NCBI GenBank assembly: GCA_023270185.1
Contig: JAGLCY010000079.1
Coordinates: 1-37,113, forward strand
Origin: Candidatus Krumholzibacteriia bacterium
Lineage (GTDB): Bacteria > Krumholzibacteriota > Krumholzibacteriia > LZORAL124-64-63
Direction of reading: 5' to 3'
DNA: 37,113 nt
Part shown: positions 23,972 to 32,889 of the stretch, piece after piece
Layout: each line of letters opens with the position of its first letter
Numbering within the stretch: the first letter of the stretch is position 1
Made by a program: the position numbers and the translations under genes
Notes under the pieces: model-generated
The model's database searches: none
What the model was told of the DNA's origin: nothing
Seen by the model: the letters and a program-made list of their open reading frames with translations, nothing else

Positions 23972-24360
23972 TGATGGATTTGTCGCGGATCCTCATCGTG
24001 GACGATGAAAAACCCATTTCCACCCTGCTTGCCCAGACGTTTGAGCAGGAGGGGCACGAGGTGGCCAATGCCTACGATGGTATCGACTGCATGAACAAGA
24101 TGGCCACCTTCCGACCTGACGTGGTGATCATGGACATCATGATGCCCAAGCTGGACGGGGTGGACACAACCCGGCTCATTCGCCGCAACCGGAGCTACAG
24201 CGACACCATCGTCGTGGCGCTGTCCGCCAAATCGGACGAGGAGACTCGTCGCCGGATGAAGGATGCCGGCGCCAATCTGTTCATGAGGAAGCCCTTCGTC
24301 ATCGCCAAGCTCCTGGCCAGGGTTTCGCACATGCTGGAAATCCGTTCGGAATCGCACTGA
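23971..24360 (+). CDS. Single-domain response regulator
   Basis: This 129-residue receiver domain has no output domain. The acidic pair is in ILIVDDEKP, the phosphoacceptor Asp in VVIMDIMMPKLDG, the Ser in VALSAKSDEE and the conserved Lys in MRKPFVIAKLL. Its ATG overlaps the kinase stop (TAATG), so the two are coupled and it is the probable phosphate acceptor of one of the flanking kinases. ATG 23974 is an equally good start. Confidence 0.9.
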   Translation: MMDLSRILIVDDEKPISTLLAQTFEQEGHEVANAYDGIDCMNKMATFRPDVVIMDIMMPKLDGVDTTRLIRRNRSYSDTIVVALSAKSDEETRRRMKDAGANLFMRKPFVIAKLLARVSHMLEIRSESH

Positions 24361-24370
24361 GGTACTGAGA

Positions 24371-26983
24371 ATGATGATGGTCGCAACCACAACGACGTTG
24401 ACGGTTCCCTTCATGGGAATAGTTGCCGCCGTGACGGTGCCGGCCTCCTTGGTCGTGCTGCTGGTGGCCGTTACGGCCGTCGGTGTGTGGGCATCCATGA
24501 TGTGGCTGAGAATGGTGTCGGGCCGCCGGCGCCTGAAGCAGAAGGCCGAAATCCAGCGCGATCGAACCCGTGCCCTGGAAAACATCCTGATGGTGTCAGC
24601 CCGCATCAACGCCACGCGTAACCTGTCCGAACTGGCCGACAAGGTAACCGCTGCCGTGGAAGAGGTCAGTGGATTCAGGCGGGTCGTTTTGTACTTGTGG
24701 TCCGATACGACGAAGGCATTCGAGGCCCGGGCCATGGCGGGCGTTCCCGCGCGTGAGCAGGCCGAACTGGCCGGGAACCAGATCCTGGCCTCGGACTATG
24801 ACGAGTTGACCCGGGATGAGTGCCGGTATTCCAATTGTTACCTGTTGGACGCGGTGGGTGATGCCAGTCGTGATTCCAATGACGGACTGGATCTCCTGCC
24901 CGATTCCCGGCGTTGGAAACCGGGCCAGCGCCTGATAGCGCCGTTGGCGTCGGGTGTGGGTGAGGTCGTGGGATATCTCGACTTGGACCAACCTGTTTCA
25001 GGGATGGTTCCGTCACGGTCGGCCATCCGTCAACTCGAGTTCCTGACGCGCCAGGCGACCACCGCCATCGAATCCGCCGAGGTCTACGACCACTTGGCCC
25101 TCAACAACGCCGAACTGTCCGCGGCTTCGGAAAAGCTGAAAAGCCTGGCGGACATGAAGAAGAATTTCGTGGCCAACATCAGTCACGAGTTGCGCACTCC
25201 CCTGACTTCCATTTCGGCCTACTCCGAACTGTTGCAAAAGAACCTGAACACCCTGTCACCCGAATCACTGGACGAGTTCCTGGAGGTCATCCACGACGAA
25301 AGCGTCAAGCTGACCGGAATCATCAATGACATCCTGGATCTGAGCCAGATGGAGAACAACCGTCCGTCCATGAAGCAGGTGGATACCGATGTGGTCGGGT
25401 TGGTGCGGCATCTGGAGGAGTCCTGGCGTAGCCGCGCCCGAAAGATGAACATCGACTTTTCCCTCGACGCGGGGGCGGAGTTCATCAGGCTGCCCCTGGA
25501 TCCTCTGCTTATCCAGCAGATGTTGACCCATCTGGTGGGCAACGCCTTCAAGTTCACTCCCGAGGGGGGACAGGTAAGGGTCGGGCTCCGCGAGACCGGC
25601 ACCGCGGTATGCCTGACCGTGCAGGATACCGGCATCGGAATTCCCGAGGACAAGCTCGGGAATATCTTCGAGAGCTTTTACCAGGTGGATTCCTCGGCAA
25701 CCCGCCAACACAACGGCCAGGGTGTGGGGCTGGCGATCTGCCAGGATATCGTCATCCATCACGACGGCCGTATCTGGGCGGAAAACATCGAACCCCGGGG
25801 GACCCGGATCACCGTGCTGTTGCCGCGGCGTCCGGCGGTCCTGCAACCGACGGATCCGGATTCGCTGACGGGCCTGCCCTTCGAGGCGGGAGAGTTGATG
25901 GAACGGCTGATGCACTGGGTGAGCGAGAGCCTCGGCATCCAGGTGGCCACCCTGATGGTGCCGGACAAGGGTGGTAATCATCTGACCATCCGCGCGGCCA
26001 TCGGCCTGCCGGAATCCGTGGTGCAAAGCGCCAGGGTGCGCAAGGGATCGGGCTTCGCCGGTCGTGTCTGGGCAGACGGGGAAACCCTGCTGGTCGACGA
26101 CCTCACGAGCGACACGCGCTTCCGTCGCGAACTGAATGAACCCCGCTATTCCACGTCCTCGCTGCTGTGTGTTCCCTTGCGGGATGGGGAAGATCTGGTG
26201 GGTGTCATCTCCGTAAACAACAAGATCGACGGGACCGCCCTGGATCACGACGATATGGTGTTCCTGGAATCACTGGCACCACGTATCACGCGTCTGCTGA
26301 CCCGATACGAAAGCTGGCAGGACGGCGCGAGGGATTTCGAGGCCATTCGCGACACCCTGCGCTCCACGACCGCGGTGGGACATCTGCGACACGAAAGCCT
26401 GCTGGAAGTATGCCAGGAAATCTGTCTCGCCTCGGCCCGCCGGATCATGTTGCCCGGCGAGGAGCTGGAACACCTGGCTTTCTCGCTTCAGTTCTACGAC
26501 GTGGGTCTGGGCACGGTACCTCCCCAGGTTTTGAGTAAGCCGGGCAAACTGGACCAGGAGGAACGGCGGCACGTGGAAAAGCACGTGGACGCGGGACTGG
26601 GTATCCTTGAATCGCTTCAACTCGATACGAAAGTGCGGCAGCTCATCCTGCACCATCACGAAAACTACGACGGGTCCGGTTATCCCGGGGGACTGGCCGG
26701 CGAGGCCATTCCATTGGGATCCCGCCTGATCAGGTTGGCCGACACCCTGTCGTCCCTGCTGAGTCCGCGTCCCTGGCGCCCGGCCATGGATTTGGATGAA
26801 GCCATGAATGTTATCCGGGGGGGCGTCGGACGGGAATTCTGTCCGAGGATGTCCGACGTGTTCCTGGCCGAAACCGATGTCCGCCGTGGACGCATCATGG
26901 ATCTTCAGGCCAAGAACGGCGCGATCGCCGATCCGAACAGAATGTCCCTGGACCGCACCGCCAAGGTTCCGGTTCTGACCTGA
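24371..26983 (+). CDS. Membrane histidine kinase-GAF-degenerate HD-GYP hybrid
   Basis: This 870-residue paralogue of the 801-residue hybrid is membrane anchored by a hydrophobic segment at about 15-45. A GAF-like sensor (70-235) and a HisKA domain follow, with His272 in NISHELRTPLTSISAYSELL. The HATPase has LVGNAFKFTPEGG, DTGIGIPEDKL and GVGLAICQDI. A second GAF lies at 505-645. The C-terminal HD-GYP-like domain (660-835) keeps HHHENYDGSGYPGGLAGEAIPLGSR, but the catalytic His-Asp is changed: LQFYDVG (Tyr709-Asp710) stands where HD is expected. It is therefore likely inactive as a phosphodiesterase and may only bind c-di-GMP or a partner. Confidence 0.85.
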   Translation: MMMVATTTTLTVPFMGIVAAVTVPASLVVLLVAVTAVGVWASMMWLRMVSGRRRLKQKAEIQRDRTRALENILMVSARINATRNLSELADKVTAAVEEVSGFRRVVLYLWSDTTKAFEARAMAGVPAREQAELAGNQILASDYDELTRDECRYSNCYLLDAVGDASRDSNDGLDLLPDSRRWKPGQRLIAPLASGVGEVVGYLDLDQPVSGMVPSRSAIRQLEFLTRQATTAIESAEVYDHLALNNAELSAASEKLKSLADMKKNFVANISHELRTPLTSISAYSELLQKNLNTLSPESLDEFLEVIHDESVKLTGIINDILDLSQMENNRPSMKQVDTDVVGLVRHLEESWRSRARKMNIDFSLDAGAEFIRLPLDPLLIQQMLTHLVGNAFKFTPEGGQVRVGLRETGTAVCLTVQDTGIGIPEDKLGNIFESFYQVDSSATRQHNGQGVGLAICQDIVIHHDGRIWAENIEPRGTRITVLLPRRPAVLQPTDPDSLTGLPFEAGELMERLMHWVSESLGIQVATLMVPDKGGNHLTIRAAIGLPESVVQSARVRKGSGFAGRVWADGETLLVDDLTSDTRFRRELNEPRYSTSSLLCVPLRDGEDLVGVISVNNKIDGTALDHDDMVFLESLAPRITRLLTRYESWQDGARDFEAIRDTLRSTTAVGHLRHESLLEVCQEICLASARRIMLPGEELEHLAFSLQFYDVGLGTVPPQVLSKPGKLDQEERRHVEKHVDAGLGILESLQLDTKVRQLILHHHENYDGSGYPGGLAGEAIPLGSRLIRLADTLSSLLSPRPWRPAMDLDEAMNVIRGGVGREFCPRMSDVFLAETDVRRGRIMDLQAKNGAIADPNRMSLDRTAKVPVLT

Positions 26984-27028
26984 TCCCGCGGGAGGGATCC
27001 GGTCTGCACAACAACGAGAGGGTTGACC

Positions 27029-27403
27029 TTGTACAAGGTTCTGGTAGCCGACGACGAACACAACATCCGCAATATCCTCGATTTCAGCCTTCACGCCGAA
27101 GGTTTCCTCGTTATTTCCGCCCTGAACGGGGAAGACGCCTTCAAACTGGCCGTCGAGTCATCGCCCGACCTGATCATCCTGGACGTCATGATGCCGGGGC
27201 AGGGAGGCGTGGAAACCTGTCGGGCCCTGAAGGCGGACAACCGCACTTCGTCCATTCCAGTCATTCTCTTGACAGCCCTGGCTGGCCGGGAAGACAGGGA
27301 TGCCGGCAGCGAAGCGGGATCCGACGCCTACATCACAAAACCCTTCAGTCCTCAAAAGGTCATTGACGTTGTGCAGGAACTGCTCGGTGTGGTCACCGAC
27401 TGA
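27029..27403 (+). CDS. Single-domain response regulator
   Basis: This 124-residue receiver has the acidic residues in VLVADDEHNIR, the phosphoacceptor Asp in LIILDVMMPGQGG, the Thr in ILLTALAG and the Lys in YITKPFSPQKV. The start is TTG 27029, with GAGAGGG about 7 bases upstream; TTG 27023 is a second choice. It closes the signalling run, 45 bases after the membrane hybrid kinase, and is a likely acceptor for it. Confidence 0.88.
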   Translation: MYKVLVADDEHNIRNILDFSLHAEGFLVISALNGEDAFKLAVESSPDLIILDVMMPGQGGVETCRALKADNRTSSIPVILLTALAGREDRDAGSEAGSDAYITKPFSPQKVIDVVQELLGVVTD

Positions 27404-27477
27404 CAGCGTGATGGACTAGCCGGCGCGGGCGCTGTAGAATCCGCCCCTGATTATTCCGGCCGTCAAAACGGCTACCG

Positions 27478-29526
27478 GTGAATTCCCGCGTGGGGTCTGA
27501 GGCTTCCTTGTGTCAGCTTGTTGAAATAGTATTGCCCGTGCCATTGGCCCAGGTGTTCTCCTACCGGCACCAACGGGACCCGGAGGCGGACCAGGAGTCT
27601 GCCCTTCAACCAGGTGATCTGGTGGCCGTGCCCTTCGGTCGGCGGAAGAACGTGACGGGGCTGGTGGTGGGTGTGCGGGATCTGGCGCCGGATGTCCGTG
27701 AAGTCGACGGAGTCAAACTGCGGGATGTCTCGCGGGTTTTCCCGGCGGAGTACAGGATCACCGGTGATCGAAGGCGTCTGGCCGACTGGTTGGCCTCATA
27801 TTATATCCTGCCTCTGGGCGAAGTCGTCCCACTGTTTCATCCTCCCTCACCCGGTACGCGGGCCCGTGGCTCGGGGCAGGACACGGCACAGAGTCCGTAC
27901 CCCTGCGTGGATCCCGAAAACATAACTCTTACCGATGCCCAGGAACGGGCAGTGAAATCAGCCGAAAAAATCCTGGATTCCAGGTCCTTCGGCGCCCTTT
28001 TGCTGCATGGGGTGACCGGCAGCGGCAAGACCGAGGTCTACCTCAACATCATTTCCCTGGCGTTGGCCGCGGGCCGCGGCGCGATCTACCTGTTGCCTGA
28101 AATCGCCCTGACCCCGCAGACCCTGTCCCGGATCTCGGCCCGATTCGGGGATCGCGTGGCGGCCATTCACAGCGGAATGTCCGCCGGGCGGCGCTGCCGG
28201 GTGCACGAGCAGGCGGCCAAAGGGGAGATCCAGGTGGTGGTCGGACCCCGCTCCGCCCTTTTCGCGCCGGTGCGCGATCTGGGCGTGATCATCATCGACG
28301 AGGAACATGAAACCTCCTACAAACAGGATGAAAAACCCCGTTATCACGCCCGCCACGCCGCCCTGGTCCGGGGTCGTGAAAACAAGGCCGTGGTGATGCT
28401 GGGATCGGCCACCCCGGATCTGGAATCCATGGTCAACGCCCTGGACGGACGGTTCGAACTGCTGGAACTGCCCGACCGGATGGGGAGCGAACTGCCCTCG
28501 GTCGAGGTGGTGGACATGCGGGGTGGCGGGAACCTCGAGGGTTTCACGCCGGCTTTGACCGAAGCGGTGAACGACACCCTGGAGAAGGGGCGTCAGGTCA
28601 TCCTTTATTACAATCGTCGGGGATTCGCCAGGGTCCTGCAATGCCGGGATTGCGGAGAGGTGGTCATGTGTCCCCACTGCGACATCGGCGTCACCTACCA
28701 TCTGCGGCCGCGGCGTCTTCTGTGCCACTATTGCGGATTCACTCGCAAGGTTCCCGATACCTGTCCTGACTGCGGCGCCGAAGAATTTTTGCCCGCGGGC
28801 GGCGGCACGGAAAAAGTGGAGCTGAACCTGCAGGCCCATTTCCCCGATGCCAGGATCCTGCGTCTGGACCACGACACCACTCGGCGACGTGGCAGCCATC
28901 ACCGCATCCTGACGGCCTTTGCCCGGGGGGAAGCGGATATCCTGGTGGGGACCCAGATGGTGGCCAAGGGTCATCATTTTCCCAAGGTGGGTCTGGTGGG
29001 TGTCCTGGCGGCCGACGACGGTTTGTGCCTGCCGGACTATCGTTCCGCCGAGCGATCCTTCCAACTGTTGACCCAGGTGGCCGGCCGGTCGGGTCGGACC
29101 GAGGCGGGCCGGGTCATCTTCCAGACGTGGCGGCCCGATGATCCGGTCATCCAGGCGGCGGCCGCTCATGATTACCAGGCTTTCCTCGCCGCCGAAACGC
29201 CCGAGCGAAAAGCCCTGGGTTATCCTCCTTTCAACCGTTTGCTGCGGTTGGGGGTAACCGGCCGTCGGTTGGGCCACGTCGAAGAGGCGGCGGGGCAACT
29301 CGCGGAGGCCGTTCGCGCCAGTTTGAACGGCCCGGGTATTGAGATTCTCGGCCCCGCGCCGGCCGTATTTCCCCGTCTGAAGGACAGGTATCGCTTTCAG
29401 ATCCTGATCAAGGGGAAACTGGGAAAAAAGGAAAAAGACTGGCTTGGGGAGTGTCTGCGGAGCTTCAAGGAGGGGTTCAAGGGTGTGGATGTGGTTCACG
29501 ATGTGGATCCGGTCTCGATGTATTGA
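27478..29526 (+). CDS. priA: Primosomal protein N' (replication restart helicase PriA)
   Basis: This 682-residue 3'-to-5' DNA helicase reloads replication forks. The N-terminal DNA-binding domain (VEIVLPVPLAQVFSYRH) precedes the Walker A GVTGSGKTEVY, the DEEH box in IIIDEEHETSYKQ, LGSATPDLESM, and the eight-Cys zinc-binding insert running from CRDCGEVVMCPHC to TCPDCG. Then come VGTQMVAKGHHFPKV and QVAGRSGR. All motifs are intact, although the protein is a little short compared with typical 730-residue PriA. The start is GTG 27478 or a nearby GTG or TTG; there is no strong ribosome binding site. Confidence 0.94.
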   Translation: MNSRVGSEASLCQLVEIVLPVPLAQVFSYRHQRDPEADQESALQPGDLVAVPFGRRKNVTGLVVGVRDLAPDVREVDGVKLRDVSRVFPAEYRITGDRRRLADWLASYYILPLGEVVPLFHPPSPGTRARGSGQDTAQSPYPCVDPENITLTDAQERAVKSAEKILDSRSFGALLLHGVTGSGKTEVYLNIISLALAAGRGAIYLLPEIALTPQTLSRISARFGDRVAAIHSGMSAGRRCRVHEQAAKGEIQVVVGPRSALFAPVRDLGVIIIDEEHETSYKQDEKPRYHARHAALVRGRENKAVVMLGSATPDLESMVNALDGRFELLELPDRMGSELPSVEVVDMRGGGNLEGFTPALTEAVNDTLEKGRQVILYYNRRGFARVLQCRDCGEVVMCPHCDIGVTYHLRPRRLLCHYCGFTRKVPDTCPDCGAEEFLPAGGGTEKVELNLQAHFPDARILRLDHDTTRRRGSHHRILTAFARGEADILVGTQMVAKGHHFPKVGLVGVLAADDGLCLPDYRSAERSFQLLTQVAGRSGRTEAGRVIFQTWRPDDPVIQAAAAHDYQAFLAAETPERKALGYPPFNRLLRLGVTGRRLGHVEEAAGQLAEAVRASLNGPGIEILGPAPAVFPRLKDRYRFQILIKGKLGKKEKDWLGECLRSFKEGFKGVDVVHDVDPVSMY

Positions 29527-29715
29527 AAATGAAAAAAAACTTCCATAAAACAATATGATAAAAATTAAATAAAACAGACAAGAATGACAAATGGATTGCC
29601 GATAATGATTTTATTATATTGATGACCACCCCATTCTGGGCCAATGCCGGAGTGTCTTCCGGTTGCCCTGTGTCCGCACCTCCCATCGATGCATGGGTGT
29701 GAAAGGAAGTCCAAG

Positions 29716-32700
29716 TTGCGATTCACCAACAGTACCCGCTTATCCCCGCGGGGATTCCTTCTGCTGTCGAGCCTGATTCTGATGGTGGCCCTGTCTTCGG
29801 TCGCCATCGGCCAGGACGCCCCCGACATCCAGGATCTGCGGCGTCAGATCGACGCCAACGGATGGAGTTTCGAAGTCGACGACCACTTCTCCAAAACCCT
29901 GACCCCCGAAATGCGGGCCAATATGCGGGGCTTCAATCCTCCGGAGGGTTACGAGCAGGAATGGGAGCAGCATCTGAAGATCTATCCCATCGACAAGGAC
30001 GAACTTCCCTCCAGTCTGAGTTGGCGTGATCTGGACGGCATCACCCCAGTCAAGAACCAGGGGTCATGCGGCTCCTGCTGGGCGTTCGCCGCCACCGCGG
30101 AGATGGAAGCCTTCATCAAGATCTATTATGGGATCGAGACCGACCTTTCCGAACAGCAGTCCATTTCCTGCAACCCCTACGGGTCCGGTTGCAGCGGTGG
30201 TTGGGCCGGCGCTTCCTATCACGTATTCCAGAATTACGGGGCCGTGCTGGAAAACTGTTCACCCTACCTGGCGGCGGATCCACCCGTCGCGCCCTGCACC
30301 CAGGACGATTTCATGAAATACGGGACCATCACCGGCTATAACTCAATCAGCAACGATGTCGATCAGATCAAGGCGGCCCTGCAGTACGGCCCGGTCTGCA
30401 CGGGCATCGACGCCGGTTCCGCCTTTGAGGCCTACGGCGGCGGTTGCTACGATGTTCCAGGGTATGGGACCAACCATCTGGTGCTGATCGTGGGCTATGA
30501 TGACCGGAGTTGCGGTGGCAACGGGGCCTGGCTCATCAAGAACAGCTGGGGATATGGCTTTGGTGACGGGGGTTACATCACTGTTCAATACGGGGCCGGT
30601 AACGTCGGCGCTGGCGTGACCCAGTTGCAGTATTCGGTGCCGCCGGTATCCATTGTCATGAACAAGGAAATCGAAGAGGCGCCCCTGTACGGAGACCAGT
30701 CTGTGGAGGTTCAGTGGGCCACCGCGGGAGATCCGGTCAGCACAGTGGACATCTGGATGGGTGTCGATGGGGATTGTCATGACATTCTGGTAGAGGAAAA
30801 CGTTCCCAATACGGGATCCTATTCCTGGATGGTGCCGAACCTGGGCACCAATTTCGCCAGCCTGGTCATTTTCCCCAGTTCTGGAATCGAAACGGGTTAC
30901 GATTATACCGAATCGCCCCTGACGATAATCGGCCACAAGACCCGCTATGTTTCGACCGCGGGCAGCAATACGCCTCCCTATGAAACTCCCGGGACCGCTG
31001 CTCATACCATCGGGGAGGCGGTTACCGCCTGCACCGGCATCGATACGGTCCTGGTCGCCGGCGGGGATTACATCGGCACCGTGACGGTCAGCACGACGGT
31101 CAAGATTCGCGGTTCCTGGGACCCGACCTTCAGCGTCCAGGATTTGGAAAGTTATCCGACCCGGCTTCAGGGCGGTAGTTCCAGCCTGCGATTCTTCTCA
31201 GGGGCGGGAGACTTCGGTGGTGTAGAGGATGTCGTGTTCCACGATTGCACCGGCGGCAATACCTCAGTGCCCGCGAGCGGTCAGCATGGGGGCGCCATCT
31301 ACAGCCTGGGTGCTTCGCCCACCATCCGGAACTGCGTGTTCGAGAACAACCGGGCTGCCCACGGGGCCGGCATCGGTTTCGGCGGGGCCCTCTGTTTCAT
31401 AGACGGGACACCCATCGTGGAGAATTGTGAATTCACCGGGAACATCGCCAGCAGCGGCGGCGCCGCGGGCGTGTTCGGCACCGCGGTGGCGACGTTCACC
31501 AATTGCACGTTCACCGGCAACGGGTGCAGCGAAGTCATGGATGGATACCACGGCGCCGTCTTCTACGTCGAGGGAGCTTCCCTGACCGTGAACGACTGCA
31601 CCGTGTCCGGCAACCTCAATGTGTTCAAGGGCGGAGCCCTGGCCATGACCGGAGGTCAGGTGGTCCTGGACCGGGTCCTGATGGAGGATAATCTGACCAC
31701 CAACGGTGGTGGCGCCATTCTGGCCGAAGGGGGAACTCTCGAACTGCGCAATACGGCTCTGGTCGGCAACCAGGGCGGCTCCGGCAACGGTGGGGGCGTG
31801 GCAACCACGGGCACCCAAATCGTTTTCCGCAACACCAGGATCAGCGGAAACACCACAAACAATATCGGGGGCGGCGTCTGCGCCTTCTCGGCCACCGGAG
31901 TGGTCGAGAACTGTCAGGTCGACGGCAACACCGGTTCCAGTGTCGGCGGCATGTTTCTGATGAGCGATGGCTATCTCCAGATCCGGAACAACATGGTATT
32001 CGCCAATAATTCCGGTGGTCTGCTGGCTTCAGGGGCCGAGGCGGCCGAGGACTGGAACAACATCTGGAACAACACCGGTGGTGATAACATGTCCAGCACG
32101 CCGGGCGCCAATGATCTCAGTCTTGACCCCCTGTTCGTCGATGCGGGTGCCGGGGATTTCGGACTGGCCTGCTATTCTCCCTGCATCGACGGGGGCGAAA
32201 TCGATCCCCTCTGTGTGGACCCCGACGGTTCCCGGGCGGACATCGGTTTGCTGGGTGGACCGAGCGCGGATTTCGTGGCGCCCGCGGCGGTGGGTGGCCT
32301 GGTTCTGGAAGATCTGGGTGGCAGCGGGATCCGACTGACCTGGGATCCGGGCAGCGAACCCGACCTGGATCGTTATGTCATTTTCCGGGACTCCACCGAA
32401 GTGTTCATTCCCAGTCAGGACAAGGCTCTCGCCTCTGTCCAACATCCTACCGCGACCTTCGACGACGTCCCGCCGGCGGGTGACTGGTACTACCTGGTGG
32501 CCGCGGTCAACGACGGCGGTTACGGCGGCGGGTATTCCGACAAGGTTCACACCAGCGGCGTCTCGGCCGTTGGCGATGGCATGCCCAGGATCATGGCCAT
32601 CACCCGTATCGCGCCCAACCCGTTCAATCCCCGGACAACCATCCATTTCGATGTGAGTCGTCCCGGTTCGGTCCAGTTGGGGATTTATGATGTGCGGGGA

Positions 32701-32865
32701 CGCCTGGTGAAGGATCTGGTGACAGGAGTCCTGGCGTCCGGACGGCATGAGGTTGTCTGGAACGGGCGTGACCGGAGTGGACGTTCGGCCGCTGCGGGAG
32801 TCTATTTCGTCAGGATGACCGGGGAAGGAAAGTCCCTGACCGCAAAAATGGTACTGGCCAAGTAA
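29716..32865 (+). CDS. Secreted papain-like protease fused to beta-helix and FlgD-like tail
   Basis: This 1049-residue exported protein starts at TTG 29716, with GAAAGGAAG upstream. The signal peptide is at residues 1-35 (FLLLSSLILMVALSSVAIGQ). A propeptide of about 75 residues precedes a C1A papain domain with the oxyanion Gln and Cys in VKNQGSCGSCWAFAAT (Cys about 121), His in GTNHLVLIVGYDD (about 253) and Asn in WLIKNSWGYGFGDGGYI (about 275). A Gly-rich beta-helix follows (about 410-840, for example HGGAIYSLGASPTIRNCVFE), then a fibronectin-III-like domain and the C-terminal NPFNPRTTIHFDV / AAGVYFVRMTGEGKS domain shared with the 828-residue beta-helix protein. It is probably a surface or secreted protease with a binding stalk. 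The AT-rich 190 bp upstream probably holds its promoter, though no clear boxes were found. Confidence 0.88.
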   Translation: MRFTNSTRLSPRGFLLLSSLILMVALSSVAIGQDAPDIQDLRRQIDANGWSFEVDDHFSKTLTPEMRANMRGFNPPEGYEQEWEQHLKIYPIDKDELPSSLSWRDLDGITPVKNQGSCGSCWAFAATAEMEAFIKIYYGIETDLSEQQSISCNPYGSGCSGGWAGASYHVFQNYGAVLENCSPYLAADPPVAPCTQDDFMKYGTITGYNSISNDVDQIKAALQYGPVCTGIDAGSAFEAYGGGCYDVPGYGTNHLVLIVGYDDRSCGGNGAWLIKNSWGYGFGDGGYITVQYGAGNVGAGVTQLQYSVPPVSIVMNKEIEEAPLYGDQSVEVQWATAGDPVSTVDIWMGVDGDCHDILVEENVPNTGSYSWMVPNLGTNFASLVIFPSSGIETGYDYTESPLTIIGHKTRYVSTAGSNTPPYETPGTAAHTIGEAVTACTGIDTVLVAGGDYIGTVTVSTTVKIRGSWDPTFSVQDLESYPTRLQGGSSSLRFFSGAGDFGGVEDVVFHDCTGGNTSVPASGQHGGAIYSLGASPTIRNCVFENNRAAHGAGIGFGGALCFIDGTPIVENCEFTGNIASSGGAAGVFGTAVATFTNCTFTGNGCSEVMDGYHGAVFYVEGASLTVNDCTVSGNLNVFKGGALAMTGGQVVLDRVLMEDNLTTNGGGAILAEGGTLELRNTALVGNQGGSGNGGGVATTGTQIVFRNTRISGNTTNNIGGGVCAFSATGVVENCQVDGNTGSSVGGMFLMSDGYLQIRNNMVFANNSGGLLASGAEAAEDWNNIWNNTGGDNMSSTPGANDLSLDPLFVDAGAGDFGLACYSPCIDGGEIDPLCVDPDGSRADIGLLGGPSADFVAPAAVGGLVLEDLGGSGIRLTWDPGSEPDLDRYVIFRDSTEVFIPSQDKALASVQHPTATFDDVPPAGDWYYLVAAVNDGGYGGGYSDKVHTSGVSAVGDGMPRIMAITRIAPNPFNPRTTIHFDVSRPGSVQLGIYDVRGRLVKDLVTGVLASGRHEVVWNGRDRSGRSAAAGVYFVRMTGEGKSLTAKMVLAK

Positions 32866-32889
32866 CGGAACGTGGGGGAGGTCGCGGAA

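Noticed and set aside
27958-29553. 531-codon minus-strand frame opposite priA
   Set aside because: Antisense shadow of priA, caused by GC-rich codon use.
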